A DNA stretch of 64,000 nucleotides from an uncultured Rhizobiaceae bacterium (GCA_958296345.1 CATQIJ010000013.1:558001-622000), one strand, 5' to 3'; counted from the first letter of the stretch, positions 29,230 through 38,590 are shown. Numbers and translations are program-made. The notes: generated by a model from the sequence alone, not told the origin.

Positions 29230-29862
29230 ATGATGCACGGCCATTCAAAACCAAAATCCACTATTGATAATATAGAAGAGACCTTCATAGCGATTACGCT
29301 TGGGCTTATGACGGTGATAACTTTCGCCAATGTTATTGCTCGCTATGTTCTCAATACGAATATCTTATGGGGGCTAGAAGCTACTGTGTTTTTATTCGCT
29401 TGGCTTGTTTTAATCGGTGCTTCTTATGGCGTGAAGCAGACGTTTCATATTGGCGTTGATGTTGTTTTGGTCATGGTGCCAAAGCCGCTTCGTAAAATTC
29501 TAACGCTTATTGCTTGTGCAGTATGTGTTTTATTTGCTGCATTAATCTTAAAAGGTGCATGGGATTACTGGTCGCCATTTATAGGCAAACGCGCCTTTTA
29601 TGAAACAGATGATTTGCCAGTGCCATTTTTTCTAACCTGGATCAGTGACGTTTTTAACGATGGTGAGGCATATGAAAAATTGCCGCGCTTTATTCCTTAC
29701 GCCGCACTCCCAATCGGTATGGCACTTTTGCTTTATCGATTTATCCAAGCAACTTATTACGTGATTACGGATCAACAAGTAGGTATTATTGCCAGCTATG
29801 AAGCTGAAGAGTTGATGGAAGAAGTTACGAATAAAAATAATAGTGCAGGGGAGCAAAACTAA
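29230..29862 (+). CDS. dctQ: TRAP transporter small permease DctQ
   Basis: The 210-residue inner-membrane protein has four hydrophobic helices, with the DctQ-type segment WGLEATVFLFAWLVLIGASYGVKQ. It includes a longer periplasmic or cytoplasmic insertion (YETDDLPVPFFLTWISDVFND) also found in other dicarboxylate TRAP systems. It ends in TAATG, overlapping dctM by one base. It forms the membrane complex with DctM. Confidence 0.9.
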   Translation: MMHGHSKPKSTIDNIEETFIAITLGLMTVITFANVIARYVLNTNILWGLEATVFLFAWLVLIGASYGVKQTFHIGVDVVLVMVPKPLRKILTLIACAVCVLFAALILKGAWDYWSPFIGKRAFYETDDLPVPFFLTWISDVFNDGEAYEKLPRFIPYAALPIGMALLLYRFIQATYYVITDQQVGIIASYEAEELMEEVTNKNNSAGEQN

Positions 29863-31238
29863 TGGAAGTTGTTCTTCTCTTTGTTCTAGTTGTCACCTTA
29901 ATGCTGATTGGTGTGCCGATTGCGGTTTCACTTGGTTTATCGAGCATGATTTTTTTGCTTGTTTATTCAGATGGATCATTAGCTTCGATTGCCCAGACAC
30001 TATTTTCAGGCTTTGATGGTCACTATACGCTTTTAGCTATTCCGTTCTTTATTTTAGCATCTAGCTTTATGTCGACGGGCGGTGTTGCCAAACGAATTAT
30101 TAGATTTGCAAATGCTTGCGTCGGGCATTTTTCTGGCGGTTTGGCCATTGCTTCCGTTTTTGCTTGTATGATGTTTGCCGCCCTTTCTGGTTCATCGCCT
30201 GCAACGGTTGTGGCCATTGGTTCAATCGTTATCGCTGGTATGCGTGAGGCTGGCTATTCAAAAGAGTTTGCTGCAGGTGTCATTTGTAATGCGGGAACGC
30301 TTGGTATTTTAATCCCGCCGTCGATCGTGATGGTTGTTTACGCAGCAGCAACGGATGTGTCCGTTGGGCGTATGTTTTTAGCTGGTGTATTCCCAGGCCT
30401 ACTTGCTGGTTTGATGTTGATGCTTGGTATTTTCGTATGGGCAAAAGTCAAGAGACTTCCATCTCAGCCATTCGCAGGTTTTAAAGAAATCCTTTCATCT
30501 GGCAAAGATGCTTTTTGGGGCTTGTTCTTAATCATCATTATTCTCGGTGGTATTTACGGCGGTATATTTACGCCAACAGAAGCTGCTGCTGTTGCGGCTA
30601 TCTATGCATTTGTCATCGCTAACTTTGTTTATCGTGATATGGGGCCACTTGCTATCACGGGTGATGAGTTAAACACGTCACTGTTTAGAAAACCGCAAGC
30701 ACTTATCAGCGCTTGGTTTCATCCTGATACGAAGAACACGCTTTTTGAAGCTGGTAAACTTACCATCATGCTTTTGTTTATTATCGCTAATGCATTGATC
30801 TTGAAGCATGTGCTAACGGAAGAACAAATTCCTCAATCAATTACCCAAGCTATGTTGGCTGCAGGCCTTGGACCAATAATGTTCTTGATTGTTGTCAATA
30901 TTATTTTGTTGATTGGTGGTCAATTTATGGAGCCATCGGGCTTGCTGATTATCGTGGCTCCGCTTGTATTCCCAATAGCTATGGAGCTTGGTATCGATCC
31001 AATTCACCTTGGTATTATCATGGTGGTAAACATGGAAATTGGTATGATTACGCCGCCCGTTGGCCTGAATTTATTCGTAACCGCTGGTGTCGCCCAAATG
31101 TCGGTCACCAATGTGGTGAAAGCAGCGCTTCCTTGGGTGGGTATCATGTTTATCTTCTTGATAATGGTGACTTACATACCGATCATTTCAACATGGCTAC
31201 CAACCACGATGATGGGGCCTGAAATTATTACGAGGTAA
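29862..31238 (+). CDS. dctM: TRAP transporter large permease DctM
   Basis: The 458-residue membrane protein has about twelve hydrophobic spans and the DctM family motifs FFILASSFMSTGGVAKRI, AALSGSSPATVVAIGS and GMITPPVGLNLFV. It is the sodium-coupled channel subunit that receives substrate from DctP. A 30-residue hydrophilic insertion (DELNTSLFRKPQALISAW) interrupts the middle, as in some DctM subgroups. The operon dctPQM is complete. Confidence 0.93.
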   Translation: MEVVLLFVLVVTLMLIGVPIAVSLGLSSMIFLLVYSDGSLASIAQTLFSGFDGHYTLLAIPFFILASSFMSTGGVAKRIIRFANACVGHFSGGLAIASVFACMMFAALSGSSPATVVAIGSIVIAGMREAGYSKEFAAGVICNAGTLGILIPPSIVMVVYAAATDVSVGRMFLAGVFPGLLAGLMLMLGIFVWAKVKRLPSQPFAGFKEILSSGKDAFWGLFLIIIILGGIYGGIFTPTEAAAVAAIYAFVIANFVYRDMGPLAITGDELNTSLFRKPQALISAWFHPDTKNTLFEAGKLTIMLLFIIANALILKHVLTEEQIPQSITQAMLAAGLGPIMFLIVVNIILLIGGQFMEPSGLLIIVAPLVFPIAMELGIDPIHLGIIMVVNMEIGMITPPVGLNLFVTAGVAQMSVTNVVKAALPWVGIMFIFLIMVTYIPIISTWLPTTMMGPEIITR

Positions 31239-31244
31239 GAAAAA

Positions 31245-31675
31245 ATGCTTAAGAAAGCTTTTCATTTTAGTCTACTTGCAACAGTTTTTGTACTTTCCCG
31301 GCCCAAGCATTTGAAGTAAAGAGTGTTTCAGTTGGTACACCAACGATTGCACATTTATGCAAGCAACTTGGCGGCAAAGGCGCTGACCCGATTATCACAA
31401 TCAAACATGATCCTGTTGCAGGTGAGAGAATTAAAGTACGCATGTATGATGTTTTAATAGGGCCAGGAAGAGGGCTTTTTGAACATCGTAAAAAAAGCAT
31501 AAAGTCCGACGCAAGTGGAACCACTATTTTAAAGGCTAATTTTTTGCCTCCCTGTAATACAACCAACGGAAGGAAAAATTCTTCTTATCGGTTTGATATT
31601 AAGGTTAAAGGTGGCAAGCCTGTAACAAAAAAATGGTTTAAATTTAATAGCAAGACCAAAAATATATCCAGGTAA
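31245..31675 (+). CDS. Secreted protein of unknown family, frameshifted in signal peptide
   Basis: The ATG at 31245, 6 bp after dctM, gives MLKKAFHFSLLATVFVLS and then leaves frame at TTTCCCGG. Adding one C to that run continues as PAQAFEVKSVSVGTP, making a normal signal peptide cleaved after AQA, then runs open through ORF 31442-31675. The mature protein would be about 122 residues with three cysteines (HLCKQ, PPCNTT and none paired obviously). I recognise no domain; phrases such as ITIKHDPVAGERIKVRMYD suggest a beta-rich fold. Position directly after dctM suggests co-transcription with the transporter. A single missing base in a C-run suggests sequence error. Confidence 0.55.
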
Positions 31676-31746
31676 ATGTAGATTTTGCTTATTAGAACTG
31701 TCTAAAATAACTGATATATTTGCCTCAAAATGCTGGAATATAAGCG

Positions 31747-32266
31747 CTATGACAAAAGCCTAATTCGCATCTGACGAACAATCTCTTTTTGCTCAGCATT
31801 AGCTTCACCGTCGTGACTTGCAACACGTTGAACCATGTCGATGAACTCTGACATTTGAGTGGGGTTTAGATTGCTCATCCAGAGAGATTTATATTGGCGA
31901 ATGATATCGTTCGGGCTTGCAATTTGGTTTGATACCCATTCAGAGAAGGGGACGACTTCGTCACTATCTTCCATACCAATTTCATCTTTGATAATTGCTT
32001 TAATCATATCGCGGGATTCGTCTGTCATGATGCCTTTGCATTCAGCTGTTTTGACCATGATGATTGCGGCAGCGGTGCCAGGGTCTTCTACGGCAGTAAG
32101 GACGGAGCCATCGGCTTTTTTTACGGAAAGCATTACGTCTAATTTTCCCTCGTATTGTTTGTGCCATATCGATGGCTTGTCCTGCTGCATTTGCACCGCG
32201 TTTAATAATAAAGAAATAGTATGATGCGGCGGCAATAGCGCCATGTATACCAAGTATAATATGCAA
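31747..32266 (-). CDS. TerB-like membrane-anchored protein, frameshifted at an A7 run
   Basis: The N-terminal part is read in the frame of ORF 32042-32287: from a TTG at 32264-32266, preceded by AGGGGAAG, it gives HIILGIHGAIAAASYYFFIIKR, a membrane anchor. At the T7 run 32116-32122 (A7 on the coding strand) the frame changes; removing one base joins NAFRKK to ADGSVLTAVEDPGTAAAIIM and on to the end. The C-terminal domain (MTDESRDMIKAIIKDEIGM, FIDMVQRVASHDGEANAEQ) matches TerB-like helical proteins. About 172 residues result. The frame break lies in a homopolymer and is probably a sequence error. Confidence 0.6.
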
Positions 32267-32270
32267 GAAA

Positions 32271-32298
32271 CTTCCCCTAATATGCAAACTAGGGGAAG
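32271..32298 (-). promoter_or_regulatory. Hairpin covering the ribosome binding site of the TerB-like gene
   Basis: On the minus strand CTTCCCCTA pairs perfectly with TAGGGGAAG around a 10-base loop. The right arm contains the purine-rich AGGGGAAG that would serve as ribosome binding site for the TTG start 5 bases later. The fold would block initiation unless opened, as in RNA thermometers or attenuators. Inferred from sequence only. Confidence 0.6.
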
Positions 32299-32341
32299 CT
32301 TAGCTTAAACTCTTAAATTTTCCAATAATATTGGAGAAGTT

Positions 32342-32797
32342 TTACTTGGCTGCGCCGTCGGTCATTTTAGTGATAGCGCCCGACATGCCAGCAAATGATT
32401 TTTTCAGCACCATTGATTGAGTAGCGCGCTTTTAGTGCTTCAGGATCAAGGTAGCCGATTTTTGTTTGACTAGCATCGTCCCAAATTAAAACGCGGATTG
32501 GTAGGTCTAAACCTGCAAGGATGTTTTCTTGCATAATAGGTGTACCAATTTGCGGTGCGCCAAAGATGATAAGCGTAGCGTCTGCTAATTCCATATCAAT
32601 GGATTTTGCGCCCGCTGCGTGGTCAATGCGTGCGAAGAGTTTTGGCGGTGCGTTTTCGATGATACCAACAAGTTGTCCGCCGTGTCAGAAACAGAGTTGT
32701 TACTGTTTTTAATAACCCAACCTTCTTGAGCATTCGCAGTTGTCATAAATAAAAATCCAGTCATAAAAAGTGTAATTGCTGAAACCAAAATACGCAT
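32342..32797 (-). CDS. DUF302 family secreted protein, two frameshifts
   Basis: Three frames make one protein: ORF 32585-32797 supplies a signal peptide (MRILVSAITLFMTGFLFMTT, cut after ANA); after one missing base near 32680 the frame of ORF 32367-32594 continues with IIENAPPKLFARIDHAAGA and ELADATLIIFGAPQIGTP; after one surplus base in the T6 run 32399-32404 the end reads SFAGMSGAITKMTDGAAK. The joined protein of about 150 residues is a standard DUF302 domain, function unknown, exported to the periplasm. Both breaks look like single-base sequence errors. It precedes the TerB-like gene on the same strand. Confidence 0.75.
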
Positions 32798-32983
32798 GGG
32801 TGGGACGCTCCTAAAAAATTATAGATAAGTTTTAGTAGAGCCATATGGCAATTGAAAGGCTTCAGTCTTTCACTTTATTTTTATGCTTGCGTGAGAGCGG
32901 GCGCTAAGAATTTACAAATTTATATAAAAAAATGGCATAAAGGATGCCCATTCTTGTTTGTGCGTTTCTTAGTCAGGAAAAAA

Positions 32984-33239
32984 TTAGCCCTTACGAACGT
33001 GATGCAATGGCCAGTGACGGTGTCTGTGACACGTTTTTAATTAGCTTATGATTACGAATGCCCGTGTGGCAGTGCCTATGATTACGTTTCTTTTTCTTTA
33101 AGTGTGCTGTTTCATAGCTTTCTGAACTTATAGTAATTGTATTTTTTACAGTATTACTAGAAGCAAAACTTGATGCCACACCAAGGCTCATACCAAGTGC
33201 AATGGATAGCGATAAACATGTAATTTTAAGCATACTCAT
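32984..33239 (-). CDS. Small secreted His-rich protein, probable frameshift near the C-terminus
   Basis: From the ATG at 33237-33239 (MSMLKITCLSLSIALGM) there is a signal peptide followed by a short mature region with HLKKKKRNHRHCHTGIRNHK. In the listed frame it ends NVSQTPSLAIASRS, but removing one base from the run at 33034-33038 gives TCHRHRHWPLHHVRKG before a TAA at 32984-32986, which extends the His-rich character. The His and Cys content suggests metal binding, without a known family. No gene lies from 32798 to 32983. Confidence 0.5.
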
Positions 33240-33303
33240 TCCTTTCGTGATTTGATTGCTCAAGGGTAGCACGAAAATTGAATATCCAAAATATAGAAGT
33301 TAC

Positions 33304-34082
33304 TTAAACTCGACGCTCAACCATCATCTTCTTAATCTCAGCGATTGCTTTTGCCGGATTTAGATCTTTTGGACAGGCTTGCGCACAGTTTCATGATGGT
33401 GTGACAGCGGTATAGGCGGAATGGATCTTCCAAATCATCCAGACGTTCGCCAGTTGCTTCATCGCGTGAATCGATCAACCAGCGGTACGCTTGTAATAGA
33501 ACAGCTGGACCTAAGTAACGATCGCCGTTCCACCAGTAAGACGGGCAAGAGGTTGAGCAACATGCGCATAAGATACACTCATAAAGACCATCAAGCTTTT
33601 CACGGTCTTCTTCTGATTGAAGCCATTCAGTACGCGGCTGATTGCTTTCTGTTTTCAACCAAGGCTGAATGGAGCGGTGTGCGCGTAGAAATTATTCATG
33701 TCCGGAATAAGGTCTTTAACAACTTTCATGTGTGGCAGTGGGTAAACTTTAACCGAGCCAGCAACTTCGTCCATGCCTTTCGTACAAGCAAGGGTATTCG
33801 TGCCGTCAATGTTCATTGCGCATGAACCACAAATGCCTTCACGACAAGAACGGCGAAGTGTTAGCGTTGGGTCGATATTGTTTTTAATCCACAAAAGGCC
33901 ATCCAAAACCATAGGGCCGCAATCGTCCATATCGACGAAATAGGTATCAATCGATGGGTTTTGACCATCATCAGGTGACCAGCGATAAATACGGAACTCA
34001 CGTAGGTTCGAAGAAGCTTGCGGCTTTGGCCAGGTCTTGCCTTCGTTAATAGTAGAGTTCTTGGAAGTGCGAGTTCAACCAT
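33304..34082 (-). CDS. sdhB: Succinate dehydrogenase iron-sulfur subunit, three single-base frameshifts
   Basis: The product is spread over three ORFs. Start MVELALP (34082) breaks near 34061; the next frame reads [19 protein letters not shown], then [15 protein letters not shown] for the 2Fe-2S cluster; it breaks near 33682 and resumes with [11 protein letters not shown] and [17 protein letters not shown] for the 4Fe-4S/3Fe-4S clusters; the last break, an extra T in 33389-33391, precedes [20 protein letters not shown]. Restoring three bases yields a normal 259-residue SdhB ending at 33304. SdhB carries electrons from SdhA to quinone. Because the protein is complete apart from the indels, sequence error is likelier than gene loss. 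Confidence 0.85.
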
Positions 34083-34086
34083 TTGT

Positions 34087-34382
34087 TTAAACCTTGCTGT
34101 TTTCTACTGCTTCAACTTGTTTTTCTAGCGCTTTATCACGCAGATAAAAGTGAAGCTGTACTGTAATCATAAAAAATAAGAAGCCAGTGATGAGCGTAAC
34201 TGCCCAAGCTGACATGCTGGCGATACTTTGGATGCCAAAATATTCACCGGTAATAATTTCTAGCACTTTAAATAAAATCACAAGGCCAGCCACCATCCAT
34301 AGGTTTTTAGAAACCTTGGCGATGCCAAAGGCAATAACGCATTGATGATAAGACCGGCTGTAATTGCGATTATTGTGTTCAC
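34087..34382 (-). CDS. Small membrane protein between sdhA and sdhB, frameshifted
   Basis: A GTG at 34380-34382, preceded by AGGAG, gives NTIIAITAGLIINAL; one missing base near 34334 leads into AFGIAKVSKNLWMVAGLV and ORF 34087-34296 (ITGFLFFMITVQLHFYLRDK). The joined protein has about 98 residues and three hydrophobic segments. I do not recognise a family. Its position inside sdhCDAB, with gaps of 10 and 4 bp, says it is co-transcribed with the complex; whether it assists assembly is unknown. Confidence 0.55.
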
Positions 34383-34392
34383 TAATTTTCTC

Positions 34393-36245
34393 CTAGTAAA
34401 CCCGTGCTTTAGGCAGGATTTTCTTTGGATCAATGCCACCATCTTTTTGGGCTAGAAGCGGTTTGGTATTTACGCCGCGATAGGTAAGTTTGACTTTACC
34501 TTTGTCATCAACGGTTGCCAGTGAGTGCTTGCGCCATTTCTTATCATCACGATCTTTATAGTCTTCGTGTGCATGAGCGCCGCGACTTTCTTTGCGAGCT
34601 TCCGCACCATAAACTGTCGTAATTGCTGAGGGCATAAGATTATCAAGTTCAAGCGTTTCAACCAGATCTGAGTCCAGATCATTGAGCGGTCTGTTACTTT
34701 AATATCCGTAAGTTTTTTGTAAGCTGCATCCATACGCTTACAACCCTGCTTCAAAGTTTCATCCGTACGGAATACGGCTGCATCTTCTTGCATGATGTGT
34801 TGCATTTCATCGCGAAGCACGGCTGTTGGTGTGCCGCCGTCTGCATAACGCCTTGCATCGAAACGGGCCATAATTTTATCACATGCTTTTGGATTTGGCA
34901 TTGCGATTGGCGCATCACGATCAATGCTTTTACCAGCTCTAATTGCTGCGGCACGACCAAAGACAACCAAGTCAATCAACGAGTTTGAACCCAAACGGTT
35001 TGCACCATGAACAGAGGCACATGCTGCTTCACCAACCGCCATAAGGCCTGGAACTGTTGCGTCTTTATCTTTTGCCGTTGGGTTTAGAACCTCACCCCAA
35101 TAGTTGGTTGGAACGCCGCCCATGTTGTAATGCACGGTTGGGATAACTGGAATTGGCTCTTTATTAAGATCAACGCCTGCAAAAATACGTGCTGATTCAG
35201 AAATACCTGGCAAACGTTGTGCCAGTGTTTCTGGCGGCAGGTGGTTCAAGTGTAAGTGAATGTGATCGCCTTTTGCGCCAACGCCGCGACCTTCGCGGAT
35301 TTCCATCGTCATACAACGAGAAACCACATCACGCGATGCAAGGTCTTTATAGGTTGGGGCATAACGCTCCATGAAGCGCTCGCCTTCGGAGTTGGTTAGA
35401 TAACCACCTTCACCGCGTGCACCTTCTGTAATCAGGCAGCCAGCACCATAAATGCCAGTTGGGTGGAATTGTACGAACTCCATGTCTTGCAGTGGAAGAC
35501 CTGCACGCGCAACCATACCATTGCCATCACCTGTACAGGTGTGGGCAGAAGTTGCTGAGAAATATGCGCGACCATAGCCGCCTGTTGCAAGCACTACCAT
35601 CTTCGCGTTGAAGCGGTGGATTGTGCCGTCATCTAAATTCCAAGCAATAATGCCTGTGCAGACACCATCATCAGACATGATGAGGTCCATCGCGAAATAT
35701 TCGATGTAAAATTCAGCGTTGTGTCTTAGTGATTGGCCATAAAGCGTGTGCAGAATTGCGTGACCTGTACGGTCAGCTGCGGCACAGGTACGTTGTACGG
35801 GCGGGCCTTCACCATATTCTGTTGTGTGACCACCGAATGGACGCTGATAGATTTTACCTTCTTCTGTACGAGAGAAGGGTACGCCGTAATGCTCTAATTC
35901 ATAAACAGCTTGCGGTGCTTCTTGCGTTAGGTATTCCATCGCATCCACATCGCCTAACCAGTCTGAGCCTTTGACTGTGTCATACAAATGCCATTGCCAG
36001 CTGTCAGGGCCCATGTTGCCAAGAGACGCTGCGATGCCGCCTTGTGCTGCAACGGTGTGCGAGCGGGTAGGGAATACTTTTGTGACACAAGCGGTCGATA
36101 AACCTTGTTCTGCCATGCCGAGTGTTGCGCGTAAGCCAGCGCCACCAGCGCCAACGACAACAACATCGTGATAGTGATCAACAAACTCATAGGCTTTGCC
36201 GTTATGAGTACCTTTAGTTTTTTTGCTTTTTTGTGTGGTTGCCAT
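34393..36245 (-). CDS. sdhA: Succinate dehydrogenase flavoprotein subunit, one frameshift
   Basis: SdhA oxidises succinate to fumarate with covalent FAD. ORF 34470-36245 contains [17 protein letters not shown], the FAD-linking [30 protein letters not shown] and [16 protein letters not shown]. Near 34673 the frame is lost after DRSMIW; adding one base continues [13 protein letters not shown] into ORF 34393-34635, which ends [10 protein letters not shown], the normal C-terminus. The restored length, about 617 residues, is typical. Catalytic residues all lie before the break. A single-base sequence error is the likely cause. Confidence 0.9.
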
Positions 36246-36253
36246 CTTTAAGA

Positions 36254-36637
36254 TTAGCCTCCGAAACCGAGTTTAAGAACTGCAAATGCGCTAGCGATGC
36301 CAATCGCAGAGCAGAAGAAAATGTTGAGCATGACGCATAAAACTTTTGCGCCTTCTGAGTGGATATAGTCTTCAATGATGACTTGCATACCCAATTTCAT
36401 GTGGATGCATACCGATAAAATTACGCCGAGCATAACAAAGGCAATGAAGGGTTGCGAAAGTCTCTCTGCTACTTCTGCATGTGGTGCGCCGTTTAGTGAG
36501 ACAACAATCCAGATGAAAAATAATAAAAGCGGGATGTTTGCTACAGCGGTTACTCGTTGACGCCAAAAATGATCCGTTCCTTCCTTGGCAGAACCAAGGC
36601 CGCGAACTTTACCCAAAGGAGTGCGCATATCTGTCAT
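36254..36637 (-). CDS. sdhD: Succinate dehydrogenase membrane anchor subunit
   Basis: The 127-residue protein has three hydrophobic helices and the heme-ligand region [17 protein letters not shown], characteristic of SdhD. It anchors the SdhAB dimer and helps form the quinone site with SdhC. It sits 8 bp upstream of sdhA and 10 bp after sdhC on the same strand, in the standard order C-D-A. No anomaly seen. Confidence 0.92.
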   Translation of the reverse strand: MTDMRTPLGKVRGLGSAKEGTDHFWRQRVTAVANIPLLLFFIWIVVSLNGAPHAEVAERLSQPFIAFVMLGVILSVCIHMKLGMQVIIEDYIHSEGAKVLCVMLNIFFCSAIGIASAFAVLKLGFGG

Positions 36638-36647
36638 AATCTTCTCC

Positions 36648-37046
36648 TTATCGAACTGAATAGCCGATGACCCAAATCAGGATCGTCGCTGCAATTGAAA
36701 ATACCCAAGATAGCTTAGCGATTTTGGTGGTGAAATGTTTGTCAAAGCCCTTGCCCAGATCCCACATCAAATGGCGAAGCCCGCCAATCATGTGGTGCAT
36801 CAGTGCCCAAGTGTAGCCAAAAAGAATGATGCGTCCGAAAATCGAACCAAAAAATGCGTTCACCCACTCAAAATAAGCAGGTGACGTTGCCGCTGCAAAA
36901 AGCCACCAAGCCACAAGCAAAGTGCCAAAATATAAAGCAGCGCCCGTAATACGGTTGACAATGGATGCAACCATCGTTGGAATCGGTTTGTAAATGGACA
37001 AATGAGGAGAAAGCGGCCGCTTGTCCTGCAGCTCAGTATTTGACAT
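36648..37046 (-). CDS. sdhC: Succinate dehydrogenase cytochrome b556 subunit
   Basis: The 132-residue protein starts with RPLSPHLSIYKPIPTMVASI, the SdhC signature (RP.SPHL..Y), and has the heme-ligand histidine in HHMIGGLRHLMWD. Three hydrophobic helices are visible. It is the first gene of the sdh operon; its promoter must lie in the 300 bp upstream. Confidence 0.95.
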   Translation of the reverse strand: MSNTELQDKRPLSPHLSIYKPIPTMVASIVNRITGAALYFGTLLVAWWLFAAATSPAYFEWVNAFFGSIFGRIILFGYTWALMHHMIGGLRHLMWDLGKGFDKHFTTKIAKLSWVFSIAATILIWVIGYSVR

Positions 37047-37360
37047 AAATCTTGCCTTTGTGGTGCCTAGTGTGTCTGGCTAAAATGCGTTACGGGGCAA
37101 ACCCCTAACCTTCTGCTACCCTTTTAATGCGAGTTGCCTAACAGAGTCAAAACATACAATGGTAGTAGGAGGGGATTAGATGCTTTTTATTGCCGCGGGG
37201 GAGATTTACTGACTTTGCTATGATTACTAGTCATTATTTTGCAAGGACCGCTCCTGACCCAGAGCGGACGTTCAGTTTTGGTGTCCAATGTCAGCTTTGA
37301 GACATTCAGGCATTGTCACAAAAGAGTTGTTTTCGCTACGTTAACGCGCCTCCTTCGAGA
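37047..37360. other. Gene-free stretch upstream of sdhC
   Basis: About 310 bases without a credible gene. GGGGCAAACCCC at about 37091-37102 is a short palindrome upstream of sdhC. The rest probably holds the sdh promoter and the 3' end of the broken membrane gene; I see no terminator with a clear T-run. Confidence 0.5.
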
Positions 37361-37822
37361 TCACGTCAAAATAAAAGCAATCCAAATAAGTAAGAATGTA
37401 ACAAGAACCAAATACGAAGTTCCAGCTACTAATAGATGCAGGAGCTTGCGATTAGGGCGTCCCAACATGCGGCTAACAAACGCTTTTGAATGCTCCTTTC
37501 CCAATATGGATAGCTCAATCTCATGCATCCTTTGAGCCATTGTGACGATTCGAGATAAATGTCCTGTAAGCATTACTATTGCTCACATAGTTGTTATGAT
37601 ACCGAACAAAGCAAGGAAATCCCATACTTGAAAATCAGAATACAAAATTTGTATTTGTATTTTATTTTGAGCGGCAAATCCTAAACTTAAGTTCAATCCA
37701 GTGAATAATGCAGCCTGAAACACTAAATAGATTGATACAAAAGTGGCAGAGTATGCGTCTGCGCTCGCGACGCGCTGAGATAATATTTCGTATTCTTTTG
37801 CGATGAATTCAGTTCTGTTCAT
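37361..37822 (-). pseudogene. Two-helix membrane protein gene with in-frame TGA
   Basis: ORFs 37583-37822 and 37361-37573 are in one frame, separated by TGA at 37583-37585 and three codons. Read through, the product is about 153 residues: an amphipathic N-terminus (MNRTEFIAKEYEILSQRVAS), a hydrophobic segment, a second helix spanning the stop (FLALFGIITTM-x-AIVML), a helical middle and a C-terminal hydrophobic segment (YLVLVTFLLIWIAFILT). A TGG-to-TGA change at a membrane helix is the simplest cause. No family is recognised with confidence. It is oriented like sdh but about 315 bp upstream. Confidence 0.55.
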
Positions 37823-38176
37823 AAAACTTATTATTGATATTTATGTACAATAGTTCAAGTAGCAAATTATCTACCAAACAGTTAGTCTTTTTGCAGTAGA
37901 TACGTCGAAATTTGATTGTTCAGGGCGAGTCATCAAGTGAAAGAAGTTCGCAAAGCAGTCATTCAACAAATCTCTAAGACTGGTCGCTTCTGGCACACAC
38001 CTGCCGTTGAGAAAAATAAATATTATTCACAAAATAGTTTTCCCCGCCTTAAATACCTCCTGCATAATCATTTTCATCAGCAAGGTGCACAACGGTAGAA
38101 CGTACGACCATCGTTTTATATCTTACTGACAGCGGAGCGGCGGTAACCATATCTATCACTTGGATTGATATTTATT

Positions 38177-38500
38177 ATATATCAAAGGGTGGCGGGACTT
38201 GGGTCGCTTACGGATGCGAAATCATCTAAGAGGCTTTGTCGGAACGGTGTGCCTGAGTAGTCCGATACTGACATCAAATCTCCGCGTGAGGGCTGTATGC
38301 TCAGCACATAGGGTCTTTTTAGGTTATCAGCCCTCGCAGTTGTGCAAGACAAGCGAAGCGACGTCGCTGCTCGACAAACAAGCGCAGCGCCGTTGAGAGA
38401 GCTTTGTTTCTTTTCCGTCGGTGCATCCGCACCGACGTCCGTTCACGCACTGGCATTTTGGCTTCTCAACGGCGGCTGCGCTTGTTTGCCAGCCGGCGGC
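38177..38500. repeat. GC-rich palindromic block
   Basis: This block is visibly richer in G and C than its surroundings. AACAAGCGCAGCGCCGTTGAGA (38377-38398) pairs with TCTCAACGGCGGCTGCGCTTGTT (38464-38486) with one bulge; inside lies the perfect hairpin CGTCGGTGC-ATCC-GCACCGACG (38416-38437). AGCGACGTCGCT just upstream is a palindrome, and AGGGCTG/CAGCCCT bracket 38290-38336. The listed ORF 38199-38396 looks spurious. The whole stretch 37823-38590 has no credible gene; it may encode a structured RNA or be a repeat element. Confidence 0.55.
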
Positions 38501-38590
38501 TAGTCGCCAAAGCCTTGTGCTGCCACGGAGGGAATGTGTATATAACGCCGTTCAGTTGTGGGCGAGTGGGTAAATAGGTTTGTGTGATGG

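Noticed and set aside
32110-32125. Programmed frameshifting at the A7 run of the TerB-like gene
   Set aside because: The -1 frame from A AAA AAG would hit a stop after ten codons; only a +1 change restores the protein. With many neighbouring indels, sequence error is simpler.
37916-38098. ORF of 60 aa that might be an integrase fragment
   Set aside because: No motif could be matched and it has no start signal.
38199-38396. ORF of 65 aa in the palindromic block
   Set aside because: It coincides with nested inverted repeats, has no ribosome site and no recognisable sequence.
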